Below are positions 33,546 to 44,899 of a stretch of DNA of 64,000 nucleotides, piece after piece. Each line of letters starts with the position of its first letter. Position 1 is the stretch's first letter. The position numbers and the translations under genes were made by a program. The DNA lies in the NCBI RefSeq assembly GCF_021347895.1, contig NC_067113.1, positions 3,516,251 through 3,580,250 on the forward strand, read 5' to 3'. The notes below the pieces were generated by a model. It worked only from the letters and a program-made list of their open reading frames with translations, was not told the DNA's origin and made no database searches. The DNA comes from Acanthochromis polyacanthus (taxonomy: Eukaryota; Chordata; Actinopteri; Pomacentridae).

Positions 33546-35190
33546 TGTCACGGCCGTAGCTGCGGGCCCTAGTAGTGGCAGTACTCTGTCCCTCACTTGT
33601 AAGTGATCAGTAGGTGCAGCTGGAACAGGAGGCAGCAGGTGTGGGGCATCTGTAATCAGCTGACCTGGAGGGAGCAGGTAGGATTGGCTAATCATCTTGA
33701 CCATGTGCTATAAGAGGAGACCTCACTCACCATTAAACGCTGGACCGTGAACAAGTAACAGTCAGTCTCGTTTTGTTCAGCTCGCCTTGGTTTTTCGCTT
33801 CTGTTAACCCTTTAAGCTGCAGTCAATTCCAGCCATTTTCAGTACAAAAAATCGCTAATATTCTATTTGTAAATAAAAATATGACGAGAAATACAGGGAA
33901 TATTGGACATGCATCGCGAGGTGCATTTCCTTGAAAACAACCGATTTGTGGATTATATACCGACTTCAAGACATTTTTTGGACAAAATATGTTACTAGCA
34001 TGTTTCGTCTGGATGTCTAAGGTTGGATTATGGCCGTTTTTTGTGGAATATTTTCATCTGTGTGTAATAATGAACCCGGAAATGTGAGTCACGCTGTGTA
34101 CGTTGAAGCCGTGTATAGAGAACGGATGGATGGATATTCGTTGTTTGTCGGACAAATGTGTTTTTCTCACCCGCTGTGGTAATCACATCTGAAAGTGGTT
34201 TATACCGGCGGATTCATGAGAATCTAAGCTTTCCATCGGCGTATAGTGTTTGTATAATCGCGTTTGCAGTTTCAGACATTTAGCAAATTGCTTGGGCGGA
34301 ACACTGTAGCGCAACTGAAGCGCAACAGGTTAACTGTTTGCTTTGTGTTCCTTCAGCCTGGACCTCACTTGCTCCTGACCCCCCAGGATTCACTCATCAC
34401 AAGCCGAAGCCATCTGCAGCCACCCCAACCTCTGGATTCCCTGGTCTCCCACCATCTTCACCACTCCAGATCCGAGTGGTGCCATGTGCCGCCACATGCC
34501 GTCTCCTGCTCCACCCCAGACCACGCCATCTGTTCCTGCCACTAAAGCTTAGCCCTACATTTGCCACTCCAGTCAGCTAAGTTTCCCAGTTCTGAGCCAG
34601 GATGTTGGCAAACTAATGTTCTGTCATTGCTTAGTATACTTCGTATTTAGTATTAGGTTGTTCTTTGTGCCTCTATCCGGCTTAGTCTTTCTGCACATAT
34701 TTTGAGTGTTTAGCTTGTACTCTCATTGTTTGGTTAGAGCAGTGCTTAACCACATTTGCACCGCTTATCAGCCTTCGTTATTCTGCATAATTCCCAGTGT
34801 TCAGTTTGTACTCTTGTTGTTTGCTTAACTTAGTGTGTAGCTGCTCCTGTTCTGCAGAGTCTCCATAGCTCTAGTACGGTAGACTCTGTATTGTTAATTC
34901 TCATTGTTACTTCATTTCAGTTACACTCTCCTGCCTAGGTGGTACCTGTCATGGGTTAGTCTTACTGTGTTCCCTGTATATTATTTATAGTCATTGGTTT
35001 ATATTTCGCCCGCCTTTAGGGTCTCTGTTCCATAGTATCCTTCGTACTCTTGTGTTACGCTTGTCACTTCCGTTTGTAGTTCCCAGCCCATACTTGTAGT
35101 TCTGTTCATTGTATTTCTTAATTTCTGTAAATTCCTTAAACTACTGTGTCCTTCCTCATTCTCCGCACCAGGTCTCGTTGAATCGTACCA
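33546..35190 (+). mobile_element. Probable solo LTR, split by a piggyBac MITE
   Basis: Starts TGTCACG and ends CGTACCA. The pentamer ACACC precedes the start (33541-33545) and follows the end (35191-35195), a 5-bp target duplication as made by gypsy-type integrases. TATAAG at 33709-33714 and ATTAAA at 33732-33737 could be promoter and polyadenylation signals. Without the 530-bp MITE the LTR would be about 1.1 kb. No internal retroelement coding region is present. The ends were chosen by searching for a duplication, so chance agreement is possible. Confidence 0.5.
33804..34333 (-). mobile_element. piggyBac-type MITE, copy 2 (inverted)
   Basis: TTAA at 33804-33807 and 34330-34333 flank a 530-bp non-coding sequence that matches copy 1 and copy 3 on the opposite strand. 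The plus-strand left end is CCCTTTAAGCTGCAGTC and the right end AACTGAAGCGCAACAGG. It lies inside the LTR candidate. Confidence 0.88.
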
Positions 35191-35195
35191 ACACC

Positions 35196-35572
35196 ATTGT
35201 GTCCTCCAGAGCTCTTGCTCAGATACCATGTAATTTTTAGATGGCTTACTAATATGGATGGAATATCATATAGACAAGGCAGACAGATAATAGAAGCAGA
35301 TCTTGTTATATTGTACACCTCCACAATACCCAATAGAGCAAAGTGTGCTGATCCATCATGTGTATTTCATTGTATTAGACTGGATTTTTATCATTTGTCT
35401 CAGAAGCCAGTGCTTGACTGAAGGTGGATGAGAAGAGAAATGAGGTTGCAGGAGATTATAAGACAAGTGGAGAGTGATGAGAACAGTGATGATATATCTC
35501 CGTTATTTCAGACATTGACCTGCACCTTTGATTACTGGATAAAGCCCATGTACATAGTGTGTGCATATATAT
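35196..35572. other. No feature seen
   Basis: Mixed-composition sequence with no recognisable coding or repeat signature, ending at the inverted end of the Tc1 element. Confidence 0.4.
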
Positions 35573-35917
35573 ACACCGCCCTCCAAAAAAAGTCACACTC
35601 CAACATTTTGTTGGACTGCTTTGAGTATGGCACTCATTCACTGTGGCATTGTTTCAATAAGCTTCTACAACATCACAGCATTTATGTATTTCTGTCCAGA
35701 GATGCATTCATTTTTCACAAAGATCTTATACTGATGATGGGAGAGTCTGATCACTCTGCAAAGTCTTCTCCAGCAAATCCCAAAGATTCTCAGTGGACCT
35801 GAGATCTGGATTCTGCAGGCCAGTCCACATGTAAAGGTGATGTCATGCTCTGTGATCCACTCATTCACAATGTGAGGCCCATGAATCCTGGCATTGTCAT
35901 CTCAGAATACTGTATGC

Positions 35918-38900
35918 TGTTGTGAAGCATGGAGATATGAGATCCCAGAATCAGCCACAAAGGGGAGACTCTTACAGAACAACAGCTAAATAAGGGAACA
36001 TTGTGATATAACTGTGATTTAGGATCAGATTATGCCATAACCTAATGAATGAGTGTGAACTAACCAAGTGTCTATTTCTTACATTCTTTAATGTTGAAAC
36101 AGTGTAGAAGTCAGAACAGCAGCTCACTGTGAAAGCTGATGTGTTTGATAGATTTGAGTAAAAAGAGGAACTTATGCTTTATGAAATGGGAATGCTTTTA
36201 AGAGTTTTGATTACTATTAAACTGAGATGTTTTAGAAAGAGTTTTGACTACTGTTATGAGGTGAGAAGTCACGAGTTAAGTGAACTAGGGTCAAATGATC
36301 ACCGTAAAGATTGCTAAACTCAAAATAGATTGGTTTTTTTTAATAAGTCTGTACACATTGTCCAAAAGATTGCACAATGGGATGCCAGCGACAGTTAGAG
36401 GCTGACATCCGCTTTTCCATTTCCTGATCAGGAGCCTGTGCTGAGTTGCAGACAGGAGAGATCAGGGGGGGCAAGATGGGCTGTCTGGACAGTCCAAAAC
36501 AGACAGTTTCAGTTCCTTAAAAGTGGAGGTGATCATGCGGTCAGTGTATGGGGCAAGTGTGTGAGTTGGGAGAGGGTAAAGATACAGTAAACTATAAATT
36601 ACATCTGATCGAGATGCAAGTTGGGAGATTGTTGCGGGTATCTGCCTGGGTGCAATCCAGACATCAGTCTGAGCACAGGGGATGATTACCACGTAACTCA
36701 GACAGGGAATTCAACATGATCTGCAAAGGAATAACTGTTCTGATGGAATTATGGACCAAAGTACTGCGTTTCCTGCAGTGTTGGAGGATTACTGAACTGT
36801 GATCTGGAAATAATGCTGTCTGAAGGAACATTACTGAACTCTATTTTCCATGTCAGGAATACTGGACCAAACAATAAAAATGGATATATGCAGATCTAAA
36901 TCTGGTCGGACCCCCGTCCACTTCCCCCTGGGCCCCGGCGGGTCTCAAACACTTGTCGGGTCTCAGGTGAGCAGCCGGGTGTGGCCACACCGAGCTGCTC
37001 TCCCTCCAAATTATGTAATCTGGGTGAATATTACTTCTCTTTTAGGAAAGCATAATACCAGTTAGGAGTTAGGATGAGTGATTTGAATATTATCTAATGT
37101 TTGATTATTTGTCTGATGATTTATTGGCTATGCTTTTGCCCTGCTAAATATACCCGTTAAAGCACGCCGGCCCGCGGGCGGGCCATTTTTTTATCGGTAT
37201 ACGCTTTTTTTTAAATAGAAGGACACTGCAAACACGATTATACAAACACTATACACACATAGAAAGCTGAGATTCTCATGAATCCGCCGGTATAAACCAC
37301 TTTCAGATGTGATTACCACAGCGGGTAATATAAACACATTTATCCAACAAACAACAAGTCATGTAAACGTGCACAGCTCACCTGTCGACGCAGTTTGGAC
37401 GCTCGTTTCTGGTCATAAAAGAAGATAATCCACAAAAACCGGCCAGAACCCAAGCTTAGCCATCCAGAGGAAACAATCCAGTATAATACTTTGGCCAAAA
37501 CATGTCTCGAAATAAGTAAAAAATCCAGAAAATGATCGGCTCCGTGCGCGTGCACGCGGCGCGTGGTGGCGCTGTGCGTTTCATATTCACTGCATCTTTC
37601 TATTATAACTTTATCATACACGGTCCTATTTTCTTTGTTCGCGATTCAAAATGGATACTGGAGGCTTCTCGACCGCTTCAAACCGGACTTCAACCAATCA
37701 GGTGACTCGTTTCCGCCTACTTCGGCGATTTAGCCAACCATGGCCGAGTCTGACAGATATCGATTACATCACTTGATTGACTTGTTTCTCAGCAAATCAC
37801 GCCGGAGGAAACGTTAGATTGACAGGCCTGGTAGCCAATGAGCTTGCTGAATGGCTTGAATATAAATCCCGCCTCTGCCAGCGGCTTTATATGATATTTC
37901 ATTCGTGAGCTCCGGGCTCCACCTGCTGTTTCTCTGTATTCCTCTCAATCTGTGTGTGTGATCGACACTGAAGCCTATCTGAAGTGATTTTTTGAGTTCT
38001 TTATGAGTTTTTGGAATGAAAATGAAGTGGAAAATGAAGTGAAAATGAATTTATACCATTCTGTAGAGAGTGTGCACAGTGTATAAAGAGTGTATCCAAC
38101 ATTGACAGGGGCGGAGCATATCAGTACAAATACATGTGTGAAACACTCATTTCTTGTAGTATTGCTCTGAAATTTTGACCTGAACTATGTAAGACCCCAG
38201 GCTTTTGCAATATTGTGTTTTCAAGCTCTTACAGTGCTGCCACACTGATTTTCAGGTGTTTTATTAGGGAAAAAATGTAGGCGAGAAAAAAAATTCATCC
38301 TAATTCAGTGTGTGCCAACATGAAATACTCTGTGCCAGTGGCACCTAGAGTAATTCTGACTGCACTGGGTGAAAATTCAGGTTGTCAGCTTTCAAATGAG
38401 ACCCCAACCATGCATGTACTCCAAACAGTTCAAGAACAGCATTCAATTTACTTTCTGTAAATCTCAGTAGAAATTTCGGGCGGAAATTGACCAAACCTTA
38501 AAGGGTAAAGCATTTTCCTGCAATTAAAGACAACAAATTGCAAGTGCTATTTTTATCCCTGAATGAATACTTATACATCTAGCTCTGGATGTAAAAAGTC
38601 AGATTACTGCGTGCATAACAATAGCAAAGGTTCTGAAAGGTTACCTAGTCATGGGGGCCAGGTTGGCCCTATATAAACATATCCTAGAGGTTGTCTATAT
38701 GTCCATAATCTCTGAATTAAACCTAGCAACTTACCAAGTGCAAGATCTATGAGAGGAAAAGCTGCCGTTAACAGGTGTGTCTGGTGGTTAAATTTAACTA
38801 TACCGAAGTGGCTACTCGGTTAAATTAATTATCAGAGGAAGCAGGGATAGGCATCTGGATGAAGGCAGTGAGACAGCTAGGCGAATTTTCCTCGTCAACC

Positions 38901-39040
38901 AGCTTAACAGTTCTGCAGCATCCCTCTGAGTAAGATCTCAGGGGGCAGTAGGACCGGACCCGAAGGATGGAGAGCTGGTCCGGTGATTCCCTGACAGCTG
39001 AGTAAGTTAATCAGGGGGTCACTGGCCCTGAGGATCGACA
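35918..39040 (+). mobile_element. LTR-like insertion in the Tc1 element, itself carrying a piggyBac relative
   Basis: Begins TGTTGTGAAGC and ends GATCGACA (TG...CA). ATGC occurs on both sides (35914-35917 and 39041-39044). Joining on one copy gives TGTATGCCTATTCGGGTAG, which aligns with the continuous Tc1 text. A TATA box CCTATATAAACA near 38668 with ATTAAA about 45 bases later fits an LTR read on the plus strand, with about 320 bases following. No gag/pol frames are present, so it would be a solo LTR. The 4-bp duplication is short, and the block could be another insertion type. Confidence 0.42.
37149..38509 (+). mobile_element. Long piggyBac-type non-autonomous element related to the 0.5-kb MITEs
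   Basis: The left end TATACCCGTTAAAG and right end CCTTAAAGGGTAAA are inverted piggyBac-like ends, though the TTAA targets are degraded. Positions about 37215-37330 closely match the MITE body (CACGATTATACAAACACTAT, GATTCTCATGAATCCGCCGG, AACCACTTTCAGATG), and 37410-37510 matches more weakly. The remaining kilobase is unique. A GC-rich hairpin-like stretch GCCGGCCCGCGGGCGGGCC lies 15 bases from the left end. No transposase ORF is present. Confidence 0.68.
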
Positions 39041-39423
39041 ATGCCTATTCGGGTAGTCAGCTCACGTCATTCTTTGGACACATAACATTACTGAACTGAC
39101 CAAACCCAGATCATAACCCTAACCCCCAAAGGCTTATAGTCATTAGCCATTATGAGTGCATCACTTCATTCACCTCTCTTCTTACCCTGATGCGCCCATC
39201 ACTTTCAAACAGGGTAAATCTGACCATCAGACCACATGACCGAACACATTTGTTCCTCGAAGACAACAGTTCACCACTATCCTTCCAGGTTTTAATAATG
39301 CATTGGACAGTTCTTAACCTGATTTTAGTAGTTTCAGAAATCATTTCTACTTGTTTTCTTTGCTTGACGCAGGCCAATAATTTGACCCTTCTGAAACAGA
39401 TTAACATCTGTTCCATGATCACT

Positions 39424-39520
39424 AGTGCTGGTGAGATGAAGCCTCATGAGGCATCGAGCCATTTGAGCCAATTGGTTCGAGAAAGGGTTCATTTCTTGAA
39501 ACTGCTGAGCTCATTTTGGC
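39424..39520. repeat. Short dispersed repeat, second copy
   Basis: Partner of 28415-28510: GATGAAGCCTCATGAGGCATCGAGCC split by small changes, then GGTTCGAGAAAGGGTTCATT. It abuts the truncated Tc1 end. Confidence 0.62.
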
Positions 39521-40201
39521 CAGACCATGCTGTTACTGTTCTCCAGTGAGGCTCAGGCGCAGGGTATGAGAAAGAACATGAGAAGCTGAAAGTGCAAAAG
39601 CTTTTATTTACACCACAAAGTATGGCAACAAAAAACCCTACAATCTAGCAAAAGGGAACTACACCCGGAAGTGATGGAAGCTCAAAACTGGCAGCGGAAG
39701 GCAGCAAGGGAAACTGAAGCCCTCTAGCGGGCTTGGTGGGTAAACAACACTAGGGCAGAAAATGTGAACACAGAAACACTAACCCAGAGAAGGTATAACC
39801 CAGGCAGGAAAATTCTACACAGAATACACTAACTTGTTAAAATAGAACTATACAAACCTAACAGTTTCACTGGACTTCTAACGTATTTCTGGTGCCAACT
39901 GTCTGCATTGTGAGAATTGTTTACAAGTTAGAACTGATTTCCTACCTTAAAATGATTCATAATACATCCCTGGAGCACAAATATGGACCAACTATGAGGG
40001 AATTTAATGTCAAACATAGCTGACACCAAAATATGTTGTTTTGTGCAAAGTGGAACAATCAACCAAAGATGAAATGACATTTCCTGTCGTACCTTCACTC
40101 TGATTCATGGTGATCAGACAGCTGTATTTAAACATATAAATCTTATTTTATGTAGATGCAATGTCAAGTACAAATGAGATGTAATTCTGTCATATTAGAT
40201 G
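39521..40201. other. Unassigned interval
   Basis: The A-rich plus strand around 39590-39850 has AGCTTTTATTTACACC, which read on the minus strand contains an AATAAA. It may be part of a retroelement end, but no edges were found. Confidence 0.35.
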
Positions 40202-40209
40202 GTGTAAAG

Positions 40210-40933
40210 CAGGGGTGTCAAACTCATTTTAGTTCAGGGGCCACATTGAGCCCAATCTGATCTCAAGTGAGCCAGACCAGTAACATAATAGCATGATAAC
40301 AACGCCACTCCAAATTTTCCAATGTGTTTTAATGTAAAAACAGTACATTCTGAAAGTGTTCACATTTGATGAAGCATCTTTTTACAAAATATTATGAACA
40401 AGAAATTTCTTAAGAAATCTAAGTGAAATTTCAACAATTTTATGCCTCAGTTTATCATTTGTGTATTAAAACTTACAGATCACAGAGGATCTACAAAGGC
40501 ACCAAACATTTAGTCAAGTATCTGTCACGAACAATATAGTATTTTGCAACTTGTCAAGATCTAGAAATCATTTTAAATTTACATTAATTTCCACATCTGT
40601 GTGGTAATCCAGACCACCAGAACTGAACCACTACACAAACTAAAGTGGAACCTCATAAGGAAAAGGTTAAGTTATCCCCCTGCCTTGTAAGTGTATAAAA
40701 TTTATACATACATGCGTGAAAGTTGTGGCAGTGCATGAATAATAAGATTCCAACAAATCAAATTATTTTGTACTCAAGCTGCTGACTGACATTGTATTGC
40801 ACAATGTTCAATGTCTTTAAATATTTTCACAGTAAGTTTTCATTTTCACCTTTGTAATTTTTACACCTGCGGGCCGGATTGGACCCTTGGGCAGGCCAAT
40901 TTTGGCCCACAGGCCACATGTTTGAAACCCTTG
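40210..40933. mobile_element. hAT-type MITE with perfect 8-bp target duplication
   Basis: The left end CAGGGGTGTCAAACTCA and right end (minus strand) CAAGGGTTTCAAACATG are inverted repeats, extending into GGGGCCACATTGAGCC / GGCCTGTGGGCCAAAATT. GTGTAAAG occurs at 40202-40209 and again at 40934-40941. The 724-bp interior is AT-rich and non-coding. The CAGGGGTGTCAAACTCA end is a familiar vertebrate hAT (Charlie-like) terminus. Confidence 0.92.
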
Positions 40934-40956
40934 GTGTAAAGAATGTGCATATTAGC

Positions 40957-41690
40957 AGGAGGTGGCAGGAAGTTGAAGAGAGGAGGAAGATGAGCAGAGA
41001 AGCATGATAGATTGATAGAACAGAAGGAGGGTTGGAGAGGTGGAAACAAGAGAGAGAGGGAAAGTGTGAGAATTAGTGGCTCACGGTAAGAAAACATTTT
41101 ACCAGCAGCAAAGTTTTTTCAAGTGTTGGGAGAAAAAGACAGAGAATCAAAAGAAAAACAAAAGAGAAATGACAGTGAAAGGCAGAATACACAGAGATAA
41201 AAGCTGAAAGATATATTTATGAATGTGATGCAGATTCAAAAAAGAAAAAAAATAACTGAGGTAAATATACAGAGGAAAAATTGAAAAAGATGAGATGGAG
41301 AGATAACGGCTGATGGAAAGGAGGAAGAAAACTATGTTCAGGCAGTGATGGAGAAGATTATCAGACAGTGAAGGAGAAATGACCACATGATGGTGAGAGA
41401 AACAGAAAATATTTAGTGGTGAGAGAGGACGAAAAGAGGGGGCAGGTGGGAGGATTAAAAGAAGATAAATGCAGTGGATGAGAAGATGCAGTGAAGGGCC
41501 TTCATTGGGGAGGGGGAGGAAAACTGTGGAAGAGGGATGAGAATAAGTTGGAGAGAGTATGACAAGATGATGAAGTAGGAAGTAGGATTTAATGAAAGAG
41601 AACAGAATGAGGAAGTAAAGAAAGAAGGAAGACAGGGTGGACTAGACAATAAAAAGAGAAAGGGGAAAGACTGATCTGATTTCTAGCTGA
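40957..41690. repeat. Purine-rich (GA/AG) tract, about 730 bp
   Basis: The plus strand is overwhelmingly A and G (AGAGGAGGAAGATGAGCAGA and similar), with few C or T over hundreds of bases. The minus-strand serine/leucine/phenylalanine ORFs here (for example 41147-41386) are shadows of this composition. Confidence 0.75.
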
Positions 41691-43385
41691 TGGATTTCAT
41701 CTATACATACACACACAGCAGCTCTCTCACATCACATGGGAGTGAAAGAGGAAAATCTAGTGAAGCTGTTCCTACCCAGAGGGGCCCATTTTATCTTCTA
41801 CGGAACATCAATTCACACACAACAGGCCACAGGGATAACATGTCTGTAAGTGAATGTGTGTGTAAGTGTGTTTCTGTCTCTGGAGAGAAATATGACAAAA
41901 ATCCCTTTCTCACAAACCCACTTGTAACACCTAGCAAAACTATGCTCTGGAATGATTCAAAAAATAAATACAGTTTTAATTGATACGTTACATGGCTTAC
42001 AGCAAAATGACTGACATCAGACTGGCTGTGTCAATATTAGAATTCTTTTTTTTTTTAAATGGATTCAATTCCCTCAGTAATTTTAAAGGTACTATATGTG
42101 AAGAACTGCCCTGCTGGACATATGTACATTATGTCAAATCTGTTAAAACAGTGAATCCACTGGTATCTGTCTTAAGAGCACAGATCACCAGCCATGTGAA
42201 TGATGTTCCAGCTGTCTTATGTGTCTAGGGCCAAAGGTCTGTATGTGGGTGTGTGAAATTCACACCCATGTCTATTAAATATGTCTGGTGGTCTATGGGG
42301 CTTACAGACGACAGATTTTGTGCATGATCTGTGGGACTGCCTTCTAAACTAACTTAACAAAAAGAAAAAACAGTCTGCAGTTTAGATTTTTTTTGATGAG
42401 AACAAAACCCCTGCACTGATCTCAGTGTTTTATATTAACATTATTTACATAGACCAACTCTAAGATCATTTGCTAAATATTTCACAAACTCTCACCATGA
42501 CTTTTCAAACAGAGTGTCTGAGGCTGGTTGTTTGGTTATGGGACTTCATTTTTATCGAACCAAACTAGTCACGTGTGAAAACACAGTAACACTAAATTGA
42601 AGTTCACTGTGTTTATATGCAAGTCATGTTTTTTTTGGTGTGTGTCTGTCCACTGACCATTACTGCATATTCAGTGAAAAATAAATTCTTTTTGATTGTA
42701 GTTGCTCCATGGTATGATGCTGTCATCATTTCCAACGAGTTCTTTTCCCCTTTGGTCTGGGTTTTTGAGGTATACTGTTATCACTTTCCTAGAACTTGTG
42801 AGCACTCCTGAAAATTAGGAAGGGTTAAATTAAACTCTATAAAGCCTCTTAAGAGCACACTGAAGACTTAAACTAAAGTAAACTTAAGTTACAGGGCAAG
42901 ATGCACTAACAGTGTTTTAACACACAGTTATAAAACTAAAGATACCGTGTCGGTCTCATTATTCATTCTGCTTGAGTGGTAGTAAACTTCAGGTTTGTGG
43001 TGCTATTGAACTACATTGTGTCAATCTCGAAAACCCTTCATCAGCTGAATGTAAAAACTGCCTTATACAGACAGTTACAAAATAAAATGCAGTCTGCATT
43101 TAGATAACTTATCAAGATGAGAGAAAATGTGTATCATTGCTAGATGCAAATGTACATAGAACACATTGCATTTATACTTGATTCACATGAGGTGTCATTC
43201 TGATCTCAATCGGTTAATTTTACCTGATCACATGAACTCAGGCTGGACAAAAGCTTTAGGTAGAAGCAATAATGTCATCCTGGCAAAAGAAAATTCAGTA
43301 GAGCTCCTACAGCATGCCTCTCCAGTTTGTTGACAAATCAGTCAGCCCTGCTAAAATGATTTGTATTAAGATCAGATCAAATCAG
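41691..43385. other. Unassigned interval
   Basis: AT-rich with short ORFs only. No repeat boundaries or coding signature were seen. Confidence 0.4.
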
Positions 43386-43641
43386 GGGTGGCATAGCTCA
43401 GTGGAGCTTAGTAGAGTGGCTGTCTCGCAACCGGAGGGTTGCGGTTCGATCCCCTGGCCTGTCATGCTCATGTCGAGGTGTCCCTGAGCAGGACACCTAA
43501 CCCCTAATTGCTCCTGATGGGTCGTGGTTAGCGCCTTGCATGGCAACTCCCGCCATCAGTGTGTGAATGTGTGTGTGAATGGGTGAATGTGTGTGCTCCA
43601 GGGGCGCTGTACCGCGGCTGACCCTGCGCTCTGACCCCCCA
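43386..43641 (+). mobile_element. tRNA-derived SINE, second copy, variant 3' end
   Basis: TGGCATAGCTCAGTGG is the A box, followed by an AGCTTAGTAGAGTGG duplication not seen in the copy at 32429. The B box GGTTCGATCCC is at 43443-43453. The shared body (GAGCAGGACACCTAACCCC, GGTCGTGGTTAGCGCC) is followed by CAGGGGCGCTGTACCGCGGC and GACCCTGCGCTCTGACCCCC in place of the TATATAAATACAG tail. It abuts a Tc1 remnant. Confidence 0.85.
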
Positions 43642-43644
43642 TCA

Positions 43645-44266
43645 GAATTTCCCCTCATGGTCATGTGGTCTGATGAGTCCAGATTTACCATGTTCCAAAG
43701 TGATGGGCGCATCAGGGTAAGAAGAGAGGCAGATTAAGTGGTACACTCATCATGGCTAGTGCCTACAAGCCTGTAGGGGCAGTATTCTGATGTGGGGTTG
43801 CTACAGTTGGTCAGGTCCAGGTTCAACAATGTTATGTGCCCAAAGATTGAGGTCAGCCAACTACCTGAATAGACTGAATGACCAGGTCTTTCCATCAATG
43901 GAGTTTTTCTTCCTTGATGGCATGGGCATGTTCCAACAAGACAATGCCAGGATTCATTGGACTCACATTGAGAATGAGTGGATCAGGGAGCATGACATCA
44001 TTCTTACATATAGATTGGCCTCGACAGAGTCCAGACCTCACCCCCACTGAGAATCTTTGGGATGTGCCGGAGAAGACTGCGCAGCAATCCAGCTCTCCCA
44101 TCATCAATATAAGATCTTGGTAGAAAATTCATGCAATTCTAGACAGAAATAAATGCTGTGATGCTGCTGTGTGTTGTTGAAAAAATACCACAGCGAATGT
44201 GTGTTGTTCAGCTAAAGGCTGTCCAATAAAATATTAGAGGTTGAAATTTTTTTGGGGACGGGCAGT
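43645..44266 (+). pseudogene. Tc1-like transposase remnant, catalytic and 3' part
   Basis: Shifting plus-strand frames read MWSDESRFTMFQ (out of the annotated frames), MFQQDNARIHWTH (second catalytic Asp), ENEWIREHDIILTY and, one frame over, WPRQSPDLTPTENLWDV (third catalytic acid). It ends in a Tc1-type inverted terminus GGGACGGGCAGTGTATA. The N-terminal third and left terminus are missing, replaced by the SINE. Same subfamily as 35573-39425. Confidence 0.82.
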
Positions 44267-44899
44267 GTATAAAGAGTCCGGCAAGTCTGATGTTCAGTAT
44301 TCATGCAGAAAAGCGCTCACTGTGCTACATGTACACAGTAAGTCAAGAAACATTTTCCCAATGGTTTTCAAATTTGGCAGAATCCATTGTAATGTCTCTG
44401 CTGAAACCACCAACTGGGACAGATATGCAAACACCATTTGATCAGCTCCTCATTTTTTCAGTTAATATTTGGTCAATAAAGGCTTCCACTAATGTTACCC
44501 CCACTTGACAATCCCTTTACTTGCAGTCTGGGCATGGTTGGTATTTTGTACAAACATACCAGCATTGACACTTACACTACACACAACACTCAGCAAATAA
44601 AAGAAATGACATCAGCTCACATCACTCACCACCTGCGGCACCTTTCGCCTGCTGTGAAGGGCATTTCTCTGACAATCTGATTCAATTTTAACCTCAATAC
44701 TCAGAGGTGGTCGCACCAAAAAGATGAAGTACTTACAACTACATGCAACGTAAAAACAACTGACATGCAATATCTACATGCAGAGGACACCCTAAAAAAA
44801 TCCTTTTACATTGGATAACTATGGAGACGATTGAGCTTGAAATACATATACAGCAAAGTGAAATGACTAGACAAGGCTTTATAATTGGTTGAATTCTTT
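44267..44899. other. Unassigned interval
   Basis: Short ORFs only. No feature recognised. Confidence 0.4.

Larger units (their letters stand above)
35573..39425 (-). pseudogene. Tc1-like transposase remnant, split by a 3.1-kb insertion
   Basis: The plus-strand left end CACCGCCCTCCAAAAAAAG is a Tc1-type terminus. On the minus strand, 39422-39150 gives the N-terminal helix-turn-helix region (MISETTKIRLRTVQCIIKTW), then RFTLFESDGRIRVRREVNEV. 35920-35660 gives the C-terminal half (NEWITEHDITF plus flanking text matching PSPDLNPIE-type positions out of frame). The middle is interrupted at 35917/39041. There is also an internal deletion between SSRNKC and CGLMVRF. The far end is lost at the repeat starting 39424. 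It belongs to the same subfamily as the remnant at 43645-44266. Confidence 0.75.

Noticed and set aside
41147..41649. Minus-strand Ser/Phe/Leu-rich ORFs resembling membrane proteins
   Set aside because: They are caused by the purine-rich plus strand.
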